Assembly: GCA_947499955.1 (NCBI GenBank)
Contig: CANMQI010000006.1
Coordinates: 372,001 to 436,000 of the forward strand
Source of the DNA: an uncultured Granulosicoccus sp.
GTDB lineage: Bacteria > Pseudomonadota > Gammaproteobacteria > Granulosicoccales > Granulosicoccaceae
Length of the DNA stretch: 64,000 nt
Reading direction: 5' to 3'
Part shown: positions 40,482 to 49,025 of the stretch, in pieces
Layout: the number at the start of each line of letters is the position of its first letter
Numbering within the stretch: the first letter of the stretch is position 1
The notes under the pieces: model-generated
The model's database searches: none
Told to the model about the DNA's origin: nothing
What the model saw: only the letters and a program-made list of their open reading frames with translations
Program-made: the position numbers and the translations under genes

Positions 40482-41143
40482 ACGGAAGGATCGTTGAAGA
40501 TATAGCCCTGCCCACGCTTGGTCAGGATCATCTGGGTGCCTATCTTTTCACGAAGCCGACGGATGTAGACTTCGATGAGATTGCTGTCGCGCTCGGAATC
40601 CTGATCGTAGACATGCTCTGACAGGTGCGTCTTGGACAGGATGCGCCCGCTGTTGAGCATCATGTAACGCAACAGGCGAAATTCCGTACCGGTAAGCTGA
40701 TGCGTCTCTTCTCCGACTTCTACCTGCTGGACATCTTCATCGAGCCGCAGCGATCGTGTTTCGATCTTGTGCGAGGTTCGCCCATGCCGGCGATAGATAA
40801 GTGCACGAATGCGCGCAATCAGCTCTTCCACATGAAACGGCTTTCCCAGGTAATCGTCTGCTCCCGCCTTGAACCCATCGACACGCTCATACCATGCGTC
40901 TCGAGCAGTCAACACGATCACTGGCACTCGATTACCGGCCTTTCGCCAGGCTTCCAGCACTTCCATACCGGGCTTCTGTGGCAAACCTAGATCCAGAACC
41001 ACCGCATCGTAGGGCTCCGTATTACCCAGATGCTCTGCATCAATACCGTTGTCCGCAATGTCAACGGCAAAACCTGCGCGCACGAGGTCGCTGCGCACAT
41101 AGGACACCAGTTCGGGATCGTCTTCGACAACCAGAAGCCGCAC
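40478..41143 (-). CDS. PhoP-like OmpR-family response regulator
   Basis: A 221-residue two-domain regulator. The receiver has the acidic pair (Asp8-Asp9 in VVEDDPE), phospho-acceptor Asp51 in VVLDLGLP, Thr79 and Lys101 in GADDYLGKPF. The C-terminal winged helix shows LTGTEFRLLRYMML and the recognition-helix region SNLIEVYIRRLREKI. Similar in text to PhoP. Its end overlaps the kinase start. The 240-270 bp upstream holds the promoter region shared with the divergent small gene. Confidence 0.93.
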   Translation of the reverse strand: MRLLVVEDDPELVSYVRSDLVRAGFAVDIADNGIDAEHLGNTEPYDAVVLDLGLPQKPGMEVLEAWRKAGNRVPVIVLTARDAWYERVDGFKAGADDYLGKPFHVEELIARIRALIYRRHGRTSHKIETRSLRLDEDVQQVEVGEETHQLTGTEFRLLRYMMLNSGRILSKTHLSEHVYDQDSERDSNLIEVYIRRLREKIGTQMILTKRGQGYIFNDPSV

Positions 41144-41411
41144 GATGGGTTTACTCAGCAGACTGCAAGTGGAACAAGTATAGCGTCGATGTCAGGTTTG
41201 CCCTTGATTGGAAAAAGACAACTTGGAAACAGCCTCAAGATTCACAAATCGACCCGTTTCACCATGATTTCGACGACTGGCGGGAAGGATGACCACGGAT
41301 GCAACCATAAAATTCGCAGCCAGCATCGCTTGACACTGGTATTTCATCTCAGTTTGAGTAGGATATAGAAAGCGCGCGGTTAGCGTGCGCCAAGCGAAAA
41401 CCTTCAGGAAG

Positions 41412-41822
41412 ATGGCCCGAAATTACAAGTTTTTTTTTGACAAGGACGGCAGCCCCAAAGCCCGAGGGCCGGCAGCCGAAAAGATATTGATGACTTTTCT
41501 GGAGACTGATGTCCAGGGTAGTGATCACATATGTCGCGACCTCATGGATGACCTGACTGCCATTGAAGATGGCTCGGATGATTCGCGTGAGTTCATTGGC
41601 AATGCGCACCAGGTGGTCATCAACACCGAAAGCGTCATTTTGTCACCGGTTACCTCCGCACTAGACGCGGCTGAGGTGACACCGGAAGCCGGCGCAGTCA
41701 GTGCGCACTCTGACTCTTACCATATTGGCCTGAAACACTTCCGGGAAGTGCTGGAAGACTGGGAAGCGTTCATCATGGACGATCAGGTTGACGATTCAAT
41801 CGTCAATGATGAGTACCTGTAG
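41412..41822 (+). CDS. Unknown acidic protein of 136 residues
   Basis: Not firmly recognised. It begins MARNYKFFFDKDGSPKARG and continues acidic to the end (DDQVDDSIVNDEYL). The opening pattern (aromatic residues, then DxxGxPKAR) and a middle GNAHQVVIN segment vaguely recall the YacL/UPF0231 family, but this is a weak impression. No signal, membrane helix or catalytic motif. Starts: the ATG at 41412 has AGGA only two bases away, while GTG 41385 has no good ribosome site, so the start is uncertain. It lies between the PhoP-like regulator (divergent) and the DUF937-like gene. Confidence 0.6.
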   Translation: MARNYKFFFDKDGSPKARGPAAEKILMTFLETDVQGSDHICRDLMDDLTAIEDGSDDSREFIGNAHQVVINTESVILSPVTSALDAAEVTPEAGAVSAHSDSYHIGLKHFREVLEDWEAFIMDDQVDDSIVNDEYL

Positions 41823-41930
41823 GTACTTTTCAGCTTCCGGTCTACCAGTACCGTGGCAGAGCTTCGCCGAGCACCTGCAGGGCCTCCTGCGGGTGCTACG
41901 CTTGTTCCTCGAACAATCAGGACATGAAGC

Positions 41931-42479
41931 ATGAGCAATCTCCTCGACGTACTCTTCGCAGACGACAACAAGGCGGTCATCGATGAAGTTCAGAAGAATT
42001 TCAATCTGAGTGAACAGGAGACCAGAGCCGCCGTCGAGGAATTGATCCCTGCTCTGTCGCGAGGCCTGCAGAAGAATACACAGGCTACGCCGGGTATGGA
42101 TGACCTGCTTGAAGCCCTGCGGACCGGTAAACATGAACGCTACATGGAAAAACCGGGATCGCTGGGCAGGCCGGAGACCGTCAAGGAGGGAAACGATATC
42201 CTCGGACACATATTCGGCTCCAAGGAGGTCAGCCGGGAAGTTGCCACGCGAGCGTCGGGCAAGTCCGGGCTGAGCAGCAGCCTGCTCAAGAAGATGCTGC
42301 CTGTGGTGGCTTCGCTTGTCATGGGCGCTCTGAGCAAGAAGGTGCTGGGCGGCGGCAACGTATCGACAAGCACTCGGGCAAACGAGGGTGGCCTGCTGTC
42401 ATCGTTGCTGGACAGCGACAATGACGGATCGATATGGGATGACGTTCTCGGAATGGCCACGCGAACCTTGCTTCGTTGA
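41931..42479 (+). CDS. DUF937 family protein
   Basis: A 182-residue protein fitting DUF937 (YidB-like): an N-terminal helical half (LSEQETRAAVEELIPALSRGLQKN), the segment GNDILGHIFGSKEVSREVA typical of the family, then a helical VVASLVMGALSKKVLG and a C-terminal LLSSLLDSDNDGSIWDDVLGM with an EF-hand-like Asp run. The family function is unknown. It starts 108 bp after the preceding small gene with the ribosome site-like GGACATGAAGC just upstream. Confidence 0.75.
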   Translation: MSNLLDVLFADDNKAVIDEVQKNFNLSEQETRAAVEELIPALSRGLQKNTQATPGMDDLLEALRTGKHERYMEKPGSLGRPETVKEGNDILGHIFGSKEVSREVATRASGKSGLSSSLLKKMLPVVASLVMGALSKKVLGGGNVSTSTRANEGGLLSSLLDSDNDGSIWDDVLGMATRTLLR

Positions 42480-42657
42480 TCACTTTTACCGCATTACGGT
42501 CGTGTCACTATATTCGACTCAAGCTTTTGCCGATCAAGTAATTCTGCTGACACATTGCATTCGTTGGAAAACGATCTATAACTTCGCCATATCGCAATGA
42601 AACCGCTTTCTGTTGCCGTGGCTGAGCCTCGGCACAAGGGCAAACAGGAGTCATGAC

Positions 42658-42837
42658 TTGAAATACAAATTGCAAAACGTAACCCGAAACCTGCACGATC
42701 TCTTGAAGTCACTCCCCACTGTCAAGGCAACTTGCAGTGCAGAGGTGATTGATCGGCACCTGCAACTCATCGCCTATTTCCAGCGTCAGTATGATCAACT
42801 GATAAAGATTGAACAGCCAGCACCTACTGCAGGCTGA
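42658..42837 (+). CDS. Small protein (59 aa) with TTG start
   Basis: Not recognised. A TTG at 42658 is preceded by AGGAG at seven bases, which is a better initiation context than any ATG nearby (an ATG at 42653 stops at once). The product is a small basic, helical protein (KYKLQNVTRNLHDLLKSLP, then DRHLQLIAYFQRQYDQLIK) with one Cys. It ends seven bases before the Fur-like box and so lies just upstream of the HiPIP gene on the same strand. Existence rests on initiation context only. Confidence 0.45.
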   Translation: MKYKLQNVTRNLHDLLKSLPTVKATCSAEVIDRHLQLIAYFQRQYDQLIKIEQPAPTAG

Positions 42838-42844
42838 ATGCTAA

Positions 42845-42859
42845 TGATAATGGTTATCA
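42845..42859. promoter_or_regulatory. Fur-box-like palindrome
   Basis: TGATAATGGTTATCA is a 7-1-7 inverted repeat differing at one position from the Fur consensus TGATAATGATTATCA. It lies 132 bases before the HiPIP start and suggests iron control of that gene. Confidence 0.6.
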
Positions 42860-42873
42860 GTCACAATAAGTAA

Positions 42874-42887
42874 TTGATTTCTATCAA
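42874..42887. promoter_or_regulatory. FNR/Anr box 1
   Basis: TTGAT-TTCT-ATCAA matches the FNR/Anr consensus TTGATnnnnATCAA at all ten fixed positions. It is centred at 42880.5, upstream of the HiPIP gene. Confidence 0.65.
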
Positions 42888-42894
42888 ATAATGT

Positions 42895-42908
42895 TTGATA
42901 AAAATCAT
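42895..42908. promoter_or_regulatory. FNR/Anr box 2
   Basis: TTGAT-AAAA-ATCAT matches nine of ten fixed consensus positions. Its centre is 21 bp from box 1, two turns of the helix, so both would be bound on the same DNA face. Confidence 0.55.
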
Positions 42909-42990
42909 GGCCGGGAGTCCAAGTCATCAAGCTCGTCGTATATCATGTCGATGTAGGATCACGCTTAATTTTCCGCCAAGGTAAAAACTG

Positions 42991-43293
42991 ATGACTGATA
43001 TCAAACGTCGTAAATTTGTTTCGATGATGGGTGCAGGTGCTGCGGTAATTCCTGTCAGTGCACTGGTAGCCAGTCTGCCTAGCCATGCTGACGATGCACC
43101 ACTTGTAGACCCTGAGTCTGCACAGGCTCAAGCTCTCCAGTACGTATCGGAAAGTGAAAAGGGTGATCAGATCTGCGCAAACTGCACTTTGTACACTGGA
43201 GCAGAGGGCGAAGCTCAAGGCCCTTGCCCCTTGTTCCCCGGCAGCGCTGTCCATGCCAACGGCTGGTGTAGCGCTTACGTCCCCAAGGCGTAA
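42991..43293 (+). CDS. High-potential iron-sulfur protein (HiPIP)
   Basis: A 100-residue precursor of a periplasmic [4Fe-4S] electron carrier. The N-terminus RRKFVSMMGAGAAV is a Tat signal with the twin arginine, cut near SHADD. The four cluster cysteines are in CANC, GPCPLFPG and NGWCSAY, with the expected spacing. In the family it carries electrons between cytochrome bc1 and a terminal oxidase or photosynthetic/denitrifying acceptor. A ribosome site AAGG lies nine bases upstream. The upstream Fur-like and FNR-like boxes suggest control by iron and oxygen, and a strong terminator follows. Confidence 0.93.
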   Translation: MTDIKRRKFVSMMGAGAAVIPVSALVASLPSHADDAPLVDPESAQAQALQYVSESEKGDQICANCTLYTGAEGEAQGPCPLFPGSAVHANGWCSAYVPKA

Positions 43294-43316
43294 ATCTCGA
43301 CCTTCGTACGTTTCAA

Positions 43317-43345
43317 CGCCTGCCTCTGTCGAGGCAGGCGTTTTT
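43317..43345 (+). terminator. Rho-independent terminator of HiPIP gene
   Basis: A perfect 9-bp stem CGCCTGCCT/AGGCAGGCG with loop CTGTCG is followed by five T, 24 bases after the HiPIP stop. Confidence 0.95.
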
Positions 43346-43741
43346 CGTTTGTAGAGGGTGAACTTCCCATAGCCTGCCGTGTTTGAACAAGCCCCGAGTG
43401 CTTTTGTCCTCCGGCCTCGTCGGAAAAATCTCCAACTTGACTGCAGGCTATCCAGCACCAGCAACTGGCTCTGCATCTGCTCTGCATCTGGCAATGAACC
43501 GCACACTACCTTTTCCACCTGTCCGAATTGGTACGCCTACCGGCCCAGCTGCCTGAATCAGCGCACAGCCTTGCCTCCCTTCCCGTTCGACGTGGTTCTC
43601 GACGCGGAATGACAACACTGCGGATAGACGGCCCAACGCCGCTATAATCCCGATCAGAGGGGAACAGGACGCCCGAATGATGTCCGATGTCCGCTGTACA
43701 CCAGCCCTGACCAATCAACCTACCAATCCAGAGACCTGACC
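43346..43741. other. Intergenic region before DUF808 gene
   Basis: About 395 bp follow the HiPIP terminator. Short frames on both strands show no family features or ribosome sites. A perfect TATAAT at 43643-43648 about 95 bases before the DUF808 ATG is the only promoter-like element; no matching -35 hexamer is clear. Confidence 0.4.
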
Positions 43742-44710
43742 ATGGCTACCAGCTTGCTTGCCCTGCTTGATGACGTTGCTTCGATTCTGGACGATGTGGC
43801 AGCCATGACCAAGATCGCCACCAAGAAGACCGCTGGCGTTCTGGGCGATGACCTGGCATTGAATGCGCAACAGGTTACCGGCGTCAAGGCAGACAGGGAG
43901 CTACCCGTGGTCTGGGCCGTTGCCAAGGGTTCGGCTTTCAACAAGGTGATTCTGGTACCGGTTGCCTTGGCCATCAGTGCCTTCGCTCCATGGCTGATAA
44001 CCCCACTGCTGATGCTGGGGGGCCTCTATCTGTGCTTCGAAGGTGTCGAAAAGCTGTCCCACAAATTTCTGCACCCGGAAGAAGCCGAGAAGGAGAAGAA
44101 GGAGCTGCTCGCGGCAGTGACCGATGAGAAGGTCGATCTGGTCGCATTCGAAAAGAACAAGATCAAGGGCGCCATCCGGACCGACTTCATCCTGTCGGCC
44201 GAAATCATCGTGATAGCTCTGGGTACGGTGGCAGCGGCCACCTTCAGCGTTCGTGTTGCCACGCTCATTGCCATTTCAGCCATCATGACCATCGGCGTCT
44301 ACGGGCTCGTCGCCGCTATCGTCAAACTCGATGATGCCGGTCTGCACCTGAGTGCTCCGGCCGATGGAAGCCAACCCGGTGCCTTCAGCATGGCGCTGGG
44401 TAAAGGCATACTGTGGTTTGCCCCGCTGCTGATGAAATTTCTGTCCATTGTCGGTACAGCGGCCATGTTCCTGGTCGGTGGCGGCATCATCAGCCATGGG
44501 TTTCACTGGCTCTCGGTACAGATCGAATCAGCAGCAAATGGGGTTTCAGGTCTACCGGCTTTTGATGACATCAAGGGTATCGGTACCGTAGCCGAGCAGT
44601 TGACGGCAAGTCTGCTCAACGGTTTCGTGGGTATCGTAGCCGGCGTCATCGCTCTGATGCTGTTCATGACGTTCCAGAAGCTGCGCGGAGCGCCCGCCAG
44701 CCACGACTGA
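43742..44710 (+). CDS. DUF808 family inner-membrane protein (YedI-like)
   Basis: A 322-residue membrane protein of the DUF808/YedI family. The N-terminal region SLLALLDDVASILDDVAAM with KKTAGVLGDDLALNA is the family signature. It is followed by about seven hydrophobic helices and a charged cytoplasmic segment (HPEEAEKEKKELL). Family function is unknown; a transport or stress role has not been shown. It is a single gene, convergent with the CNNM gene. Confidence 0.9.
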   Translation: MATSLLALLDDVASILDDVAAMTKIATKKTAGVLGDDLALNAQQVTGVKADRELPVVWAVAKGSAFNKVILVPVALAISAFAPWLITPLLMLGGLYLCFEGVEKLSHKFLHPEEAEKEKKELLAAVTDEKVDLVAFEKNKIKGAIRTDFILSAEIIVIALGTVAAATFSVRVATLIAISAIMTIGVYGLVAAIVKLDDAGLHLSAPADGSQPGAFSMALGKGILWFAPLLMKFLSIVGTAAMFLVGGGIISHGFHWLSVQIESAANGVSGLPAFDDIKGIGTVAEQLTASLLNGFVGIVAGVIALMLFMTFQKLRGAPASHD

Positions 44711-44788
44711 CGGGTAAGCCATTCATGACGCTGCGGCCACAACGCTAGACCACAAGACAGGTTGCACGGAACTGATCAACACTGCCGG

Positions 44789-44818
44789 ATGAGATTGCCA
44801 CAGGAAAGGCAAACTCAT
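44789..44818. other. Hairpin between convergent genes
   Basis: ATGAG-A-TTGCC pairs with GGCAA-A-CTCAT around an 8-base loop, between the DUF808 and CNNM stops. There is no T-run on either side, so a terminator role is only possible. Confidence 0.3.
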
Positions 44819-44846
44819 TACCTCCACGGATGCGGATGGGTCTACC

Positions 44847-45947
44847 TCAGGACAGGCCATCCGCCGGATTCAGTTCGCTCTCCAGATCGGCCTCCGACTT
44901 CAGCAACCCTACATTGCGCGCCCGCTCCTCCCACTGCTTGCGCGCCATTTCCTGCATGTCCGACGAGTTATCGGTTTCGTCGACAATCTCCAGACCCAGC
45001 AAGGTTTCGATAACGTCTTCCATCGTGACCAGTCCCGCGGTACCACCGAACTCATCAACCACAATGGCAATGTGCTCACGCTTGGTCGTGAAGTGACTGA
45101 ACAGATCCGGGATCGGAAAAGACTCCTTTACCGCCAGAATATCGCGGCGAATACTGGATAGCGGGTCATCTCCCTGACCGTCAATCAGCTTCTTCAGCAT
45201 CTGGTGCTTGAGTACATACCCGGTAATCTTGTCTTGGCTGCCTTCGTAAATCGGTATACGCGATACACGCAGATGCGGATGGGAGTCGTGAAAATCCCTG
45301 ATGCTGGTGTCCTGATCGGATGCCACCATGACGGTGCGCGGTGTCATCACATTCCTGGCGAAGACCGTGTTGAAACGCAGCAGGTTACGCAGGATGTTCG
45401 ACTCCCCTTCGTCGAACACGCCCTGCTGAGAACCAAGCTCTGCCATGGCGCCGAAGTCAGCCCGACTGAACACAGAGGCATTCTTGTCCTTTTTCAGAGC
45501 CTTGGTGATGATCTGACTGACAAAGACCAGCGGTGCCAGCAGCCACATGACAATCTTCAGGCTACGCACGGTAAACCCGGCCAGCTCTTTCCAGTAGTTG
45601 GCGCCGATGGTCTTCGGAATGATCTCCGACAACAACAGAATCGCCAGTGTCATCAGCACGGGCACAACGGCTGTCGACATGATCGAAGCTCCCCAGATAC
45701 TGGTGGCCTGTGCACCGACACCGATGGCACCCACCGTGTGAGCAATGGTATTGAGCGTCAGGATTGCCGCGAGTGGCCGGTCGACGTTTTCCTTGAACTC
45801 CTGCAGAGACTTGCCCAGGTCGGTGCCTTCCTGGACCTGCACCTGTGTAAATGACGGGGTAATGCTCAGCAGCACCGCCTCCCAGATCGAACACAGAAAG
45901 GAGAACACGATCGAAAGCAGTAGAAAGACTATCAGCAAGGTATACAT
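44847..45947 (-). CDS. CNNM/CBS-domain membrane protein (HlyC/CorC family)
   Basis: A 366-residue protein with an N-terminal DUF21/CNNM membrane domain (residues 1-180; helices near 3-25, 60-85, 90-110 and 130-150) and two CBS domains (about 195-320), the second ending VVDEFGGTAGLVTMEDVIETLLG. It lacks the C-terminal transporter-associated domain of full CorB/CorC proteins. The family is linked to magnesium or cobalt efflux; substrate not shown here. The start ATG 45947 is divergent from the RNase J-like gene by 92 bp. Confidence 0.9.
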   Translation of the reverse strand: MYTLLIVFLLLSIVFSFLCSIWEAVLLSITPSFTQVQVQEGTDLGKSLQEFKENVDRPLAAILTLNTIAHTVGAIGVGAQATSIWGASIMSTAVVPVLMTLAILLLSEIIPKTIGANYWKELAGFTVRSLKIVMWLLAPLVFVSQIITKALKKDKNASVFSRADFGAMAELGSQQGVFDEGESNILRNLLRFNTVFARNVMTPRTVMVASDQDTSIRDFHDSHPHLRVSRIPIYEGSQDKITGYVLKHQMLKKLIDGQGDDPLSSIRRDILAVKESFPIPDLFSHFTTKREHIAIVVDEFGGTAGLVTMEDVIETLLGLEIVDETDNSSDMQEMARKQWEERARNVGLLKSEADLESELNPADGLS

Positions 45948-46039
45948 GTGGGCTTTACGAACCTATTCTTGAGCATTGGCGTATGGGTACTGATAGTACC
46001 CGATGTACCGCCCGACTTCCGTGAGCAACCGAGTAACAC

Positions 46040-47404
46040 ATGACACCTGATACCCGAGATTTCTGGTTTTTACCGCTGGGCGGCTGCGGCGAGATCGGCA
46101 TGAACATGAGTCTGTACGGCCATGACGATCAATGGCTGATGGTCGATTGCGGCGTCACCTTCCGTGATGCCGATGGCGGTACCAGCAGTGGATATCACGT
46201 GCAGATGCCCGACCCCGAGTTCATTGCCGAACGACGCGAGAGCCTGCAGGGCATTCTGCTGACGCATGCGCATGAAGATCATATCGGTGCAGTGGCCCAT
46301 CTGTGGCCACGACTACGATGCCCCATCTATGCCACTGCCTTCACCGCCGAGATGCTGCGACGCAAGCTGGCCGAACACGGTCTGCTGAGCAAGGCGGACA
46401 TTACCCTCGTGGAGCCTGGCGATCGCCATCAGGTGGGCGTTTTCGATGTCGAGTGGATACCCAACACCCATTCCATACCCAACCCCTGCGGTCTGGTCAT
46501 ACGCACCCGTGCTGGCAGCGTCTTTCATACTGCCGACTGGAAACTCGACCCACAGCCCGTCGTTGGACATCATTACGAGCCTTCGATCTACCAGCGCGTG
46601 GGGGACTCGGGCGTGCAGGCCATGGTGTGTGACTCGACCTGTGCCGATCAATCCGGACACTCATTGTCCGAAGGCGAACTCTACGACGGCTTGTACCATC
46701 ATGTCAGCCAGGCGCCGGGACGTGTGGTCGTGGCCTGCTTCGGCAGCAATATCGCTCGTCTGCATACCCTGTCGCGCGTGGCAGAGGCAACAGGCCGTCA
46801 TCTTGGGCTGCTGGGACGCTCCCTGATCAATACGGCATCAGCGGCCAGAGCCTGCGGCTTGTGGCCGGATAGCCCTACCCTGGTGGAATCGGATCATCTG
46901 GGTTATCTACCGCGCGAGACCGTCTTGCTGGTAGCCACGGGCAGCCAGGGCGAACAACGCACCGCTCTGAACAGACTCAGTCATGACAGCTTTCGCGATA
47001 TGGCACTCGAAGCGGGTGACACCGTGATTTTCAGTGCCCGCACCATTCCCGGCAACGAGCGCGCCATCGAGAGCTTGATGGCTCGACTGCAGGCCCGCGA
47101 CATCACGGTCATCACACCGGATATCTCGCCTCTGCCCATACATGCATCCGGGCATCCCGGGGCACAGGAGCTGATCAAGCTGTATGAATGGATTCGCCCC
47201 AACCTGCTGATACCCGTACACGGGGAACCTCAGCACCTGGATGCTCAGGTGGAAGTTGCCCGTTCGGCAGGTATCGATTACCAGCTCAATGGCCGCAATG
47301 GAGACTTGTTCATGATTGGCCCGACAACGGCCATCCGCCGCGGTGCCGTGCCGGTTGGGCGCCTGGGCGTCGGACAGCGATCTCTCGAGAAGATAGCCGG
47401 TTGA
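46040..47404 (+). CDS. Ribonuclease J-like metallo-beta-lactamase protein
   Basis: A 454-residue MBL-fold, beta-CASP-type hydrolase of the RNase J group. The start FLPLGGCGEIGMNM, the metal motif HAHEDH at 76-81, the later metal ligands in NTHSIPNPCG and FHTADWKLD, the beta-CASP text VVVACFGSNIARLHTL and the last His block LIPVHGEPQHL are clear. It lacks the C-terminal oligomerisation domain of canonical RNase J (about 550 residues), like short homologues found in proteobacteria. RNA substrate is inferred, not shown. It has its own short promoter region shared with the CNNM gene. Confidence 0.85.
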   Translation: MTPDTRDFWFLPLGGCGEIGMNMSLYGHDDQWLMVDCGVTFRDADGGTSSGYHVQMPDPEFIAERRESLQGILLTHAHEDHIGAVAHLWPRLRCPIYATAFTAEMLRRKLAEHGLLSKADITLVEPGDRHQVGVFDVEWIPNTHSIPNPCGLVIRTRAGSVFHTADWKLDPQPVVGHHYEPSIYQRVGDSGVQAMVCDSTCADQSGHSLSEGELYDGLYHHVSQAPGRVVVACFGSNIARLHTLSRVAEATGRHLGLLGRSLINTASAARACGLWPDSPTLVESDHLGYLPRETVLLVATGSQGEQRTALNRLSHDSFRDMALEAGDTVIFSARTIPGNERAIESLMARLQARDITVITPDISPLPIHASGHPGAQELIKLYEWIRPNLLIPVHGEPQHLDAQVEVARSAGIDYQLNGRNGDLFMIGPTTAIRRGAVPVGRLGVGQRSLEKIAG

Positions 47405-47410
47405 GCATCA

Positions 47411-47430
47411 GGGCTGCCATGTCGCAGCCC
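47411..47430. terminator. Hairpin between convergent genes
   Basis: GGGCTGC-catgtc-GCAGCCC starts six bases after the RNase J-like stop and lies before the regulator stop on the other strand. There is no T-run, so it may slow polymerases from both sides without being a standard terminator. Confidence 0.4.
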
Positions 47431-47479
47431 ACTTGCCACTCTGTCGCGAGCGGAGCTGAGGTCACTGCCTTGTGCAGGC

Positions 47480-48259
47480 TCAGTCCGCTTCGGCGTTTAC
47501 CAGCCGATATCCGACACAACGCAATCGCTTCAACTGCCAGCCATGACCTTCGGCAAGCTGCAACTTCTTGCGAATACGGCAGGCTGCGGTATCGATCCGA
47601 CGCGTATCCATGCTGGATGGCAAGGACCAGATAGAGGTCATCAGCTCACTGTTCTCCACCACCCGTCCGCAATTGGAAAACAGGTAATAGGCCAGCTCGA
47701 ATTCCTTGGGGGACAGATCGACCAGCTTTCCAGCCCGCGTCACACGTCGCTTTTCCAGGTCGAAACGAATGTCTCCCTGGGTCAATTGCTTCTTCGCCAG
47801 ACGACCATGGCGACGCAAGGCTGCCTCGAGGCGCACCTGGAGTATCCGAGGCGACTCATGCAGGTCAAAGCATTGGTGAGCGCCTTCCTGCAACAGAGCC
47901 ACCACGGTACCTTCATCCACGCAGTCGGACACCGCGATGATTCTCTTGTCATGCAGCTGATTCGGCAGATGACCGGGGCGATTGATCAAATCTGCTTCTG
48001 CATTCTCATCATTCATGCGAGCTCGATGGCATATTACCGTCGCCACGAAACTGTCCAGAGGAACGTTGTCGTCCAGAGCCGTTTCCAGAGCGACTGAATC
48101 CTTGCACCTTTGCGGACTATAACCAGCATCAATCAGCATCTGGCACACTGCGTCAGAGTCGGACTGGCGTCCGGCCACAACCAGAACCTTGCCCTTGCCT
48201 GTTATCGCATCGTCTTGGGTTGAATCCACAAACGCCCGACGAACTTCTGTATCTACCAT
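47480..48259 (-). CDS. OmpR-type transcription regulator with degenerate receiver
   Basis: A 259-residue protein with a receiver-like N-terminal domain (about 20-145) and an OmpR/PhoB winged helix (about 155-255) that shows the text LSPKEFELAYYLFSN, MDTRRIDTAACRIRKKL and RCVGYRLV. The receiver lacks its usual active residues: the acidic pair is replaced by AGR (VVAGRQS), the phospho-acceptor Asp is missing (TVICHRAR) and the Lys loop reads HQCFDLHE. Control by phosphorylation is therefore unlikely. No kinase gene is adjacent. The ATG at 48259 is chosen over the longer frame at 48292. Targets are unknown. Confidence 0.8.
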   Translation of the reverse strand: MVDTEVRRAFVDSTQDDAITGKGKVLVVAGRQSDSDAVCQMLIDAGYSPQRCKDSVALETALDDNVPLDSFVATVICHRARMNDENAEADLINRPGHLPNQLHDKRIIAVSDCVDEGTVVALLQEGAHQCFDLHESPRILQVRLEAALRRHGRLAKKQLTQGDIRFDLEKRRVTRAGKLVDLSPKEFELAYYLFSNCGRVVENSELMTSIWSLPSSMDTRRIDTAACRIRKKLQLAEGHGWQLKRLRCVGYRLVNAEAD

Positions 48260-48500
48260 GTACCCACCCCGGCAAGCTTTCCATGCACGCACCGCACCGT
48301 CAGCAAAGCTCGGGCTTGGCTAACGACAGGTACTCAGATTATTCAGGAAGAGGCACAACACACCGGATACAGCACGGTTCCATGCTTGCAGTCTACTGTC
48401 GACTAGTGACTACGCATGCATGCCCTGCCATGAAGTATACACCTTCACAGGCGCTTGTCGAGAAACAGGTATGTTTTCCTACCCAACCGGATCCTGCAAT

Positions 48501-49025
48501 TCAGATGTCCTGCTTGGCGTCATTGCGCGGCTTCTCGGCCTTGCGCCGGGCTTCGACCATTTCATCGAATCGCGCCAGTTGCAGGCCGGTCAGCCGTCCC
48601 GGCAACGTCATGGACAGAATGAATGCCATACAGGCGCAGGACAGGTAGGCAAACTCGATATAGCGCAAGAAGCTGACGTTGCTGTACTCCCCCTTGAACA
48701 GGTTCGATACAAATACCAGCGCCAGCGTCACCAGATAGAGAATGAACAGAATCTTCTGCCGCACCAGGCGACGATAGACATTGCTGCGCCGCACGGCATC
48801 GGCGCGCCAGCTTCTGCCCCGATACAGACCCGGTTCGCCCAGCAAGGTCATGATGGTGATAAGCACTCCCGCCATGATGGAGAACACATTGACGATGATG
48901 CGTGAGGCTTCGGCATTGCCATGTACCAGCGGCTGGCCATACCAGCCGACAATGCAGGACACCACGGCAGCCAGCACGAACCCGAGAACCCGTGGCCAGT
49001 CAATCGTGATGTCTGAAATGCTCAT
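48501..49025 (-). CDS. Unknown four-helix membrane protein
   Basis: Not recognised. A 174-residue protein with helices near residues 14-30, 43-62, 90-110 and 125-143, a basic loop between the second and third (YRGRSWRADAVRRSNVYRRLVRQK) and a charged cytoplasmic tail (RRKAEKPRNDAKQDI). Its ATG at 49025 overlaps the TGA of the upstream 315-residue gene by four bases, so the two are translationally coupled. No transport or enzymatic motif is seen. It could be a membrane effector or anchor for its partner; this is inference from coupling only. Confidence 0.7.
   Translation of the reverse strand: MSISDITIDWPRVLGFVLAAVVSCIVGWYGQPLVHGNAEASRIIVNVFSIMAGVLITIMTLLGEPGLYRGRSWRADAVRRSNVYRRLVRQKILFILYLVTLALVFVSNLFKGEYSNVSFLRYIEFAYLSCACMAFILSMTLPGRLTGLQLARFDEMVEARRKAEKPRNDAKQDI

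Noticed and set aside
42943-43518. Open frame of 191 codons on the minus strand across the HiPIP gene
   Set aside because: Reads through the HiPIP terminator and antisense to its coding frame; no family match in the text.
43448-43714. Short frames between HiPIP and DUF808 on the minus strand
   Set aside because: No ribosome site or recognisable domain; upstream region of DUF808 explains it better.
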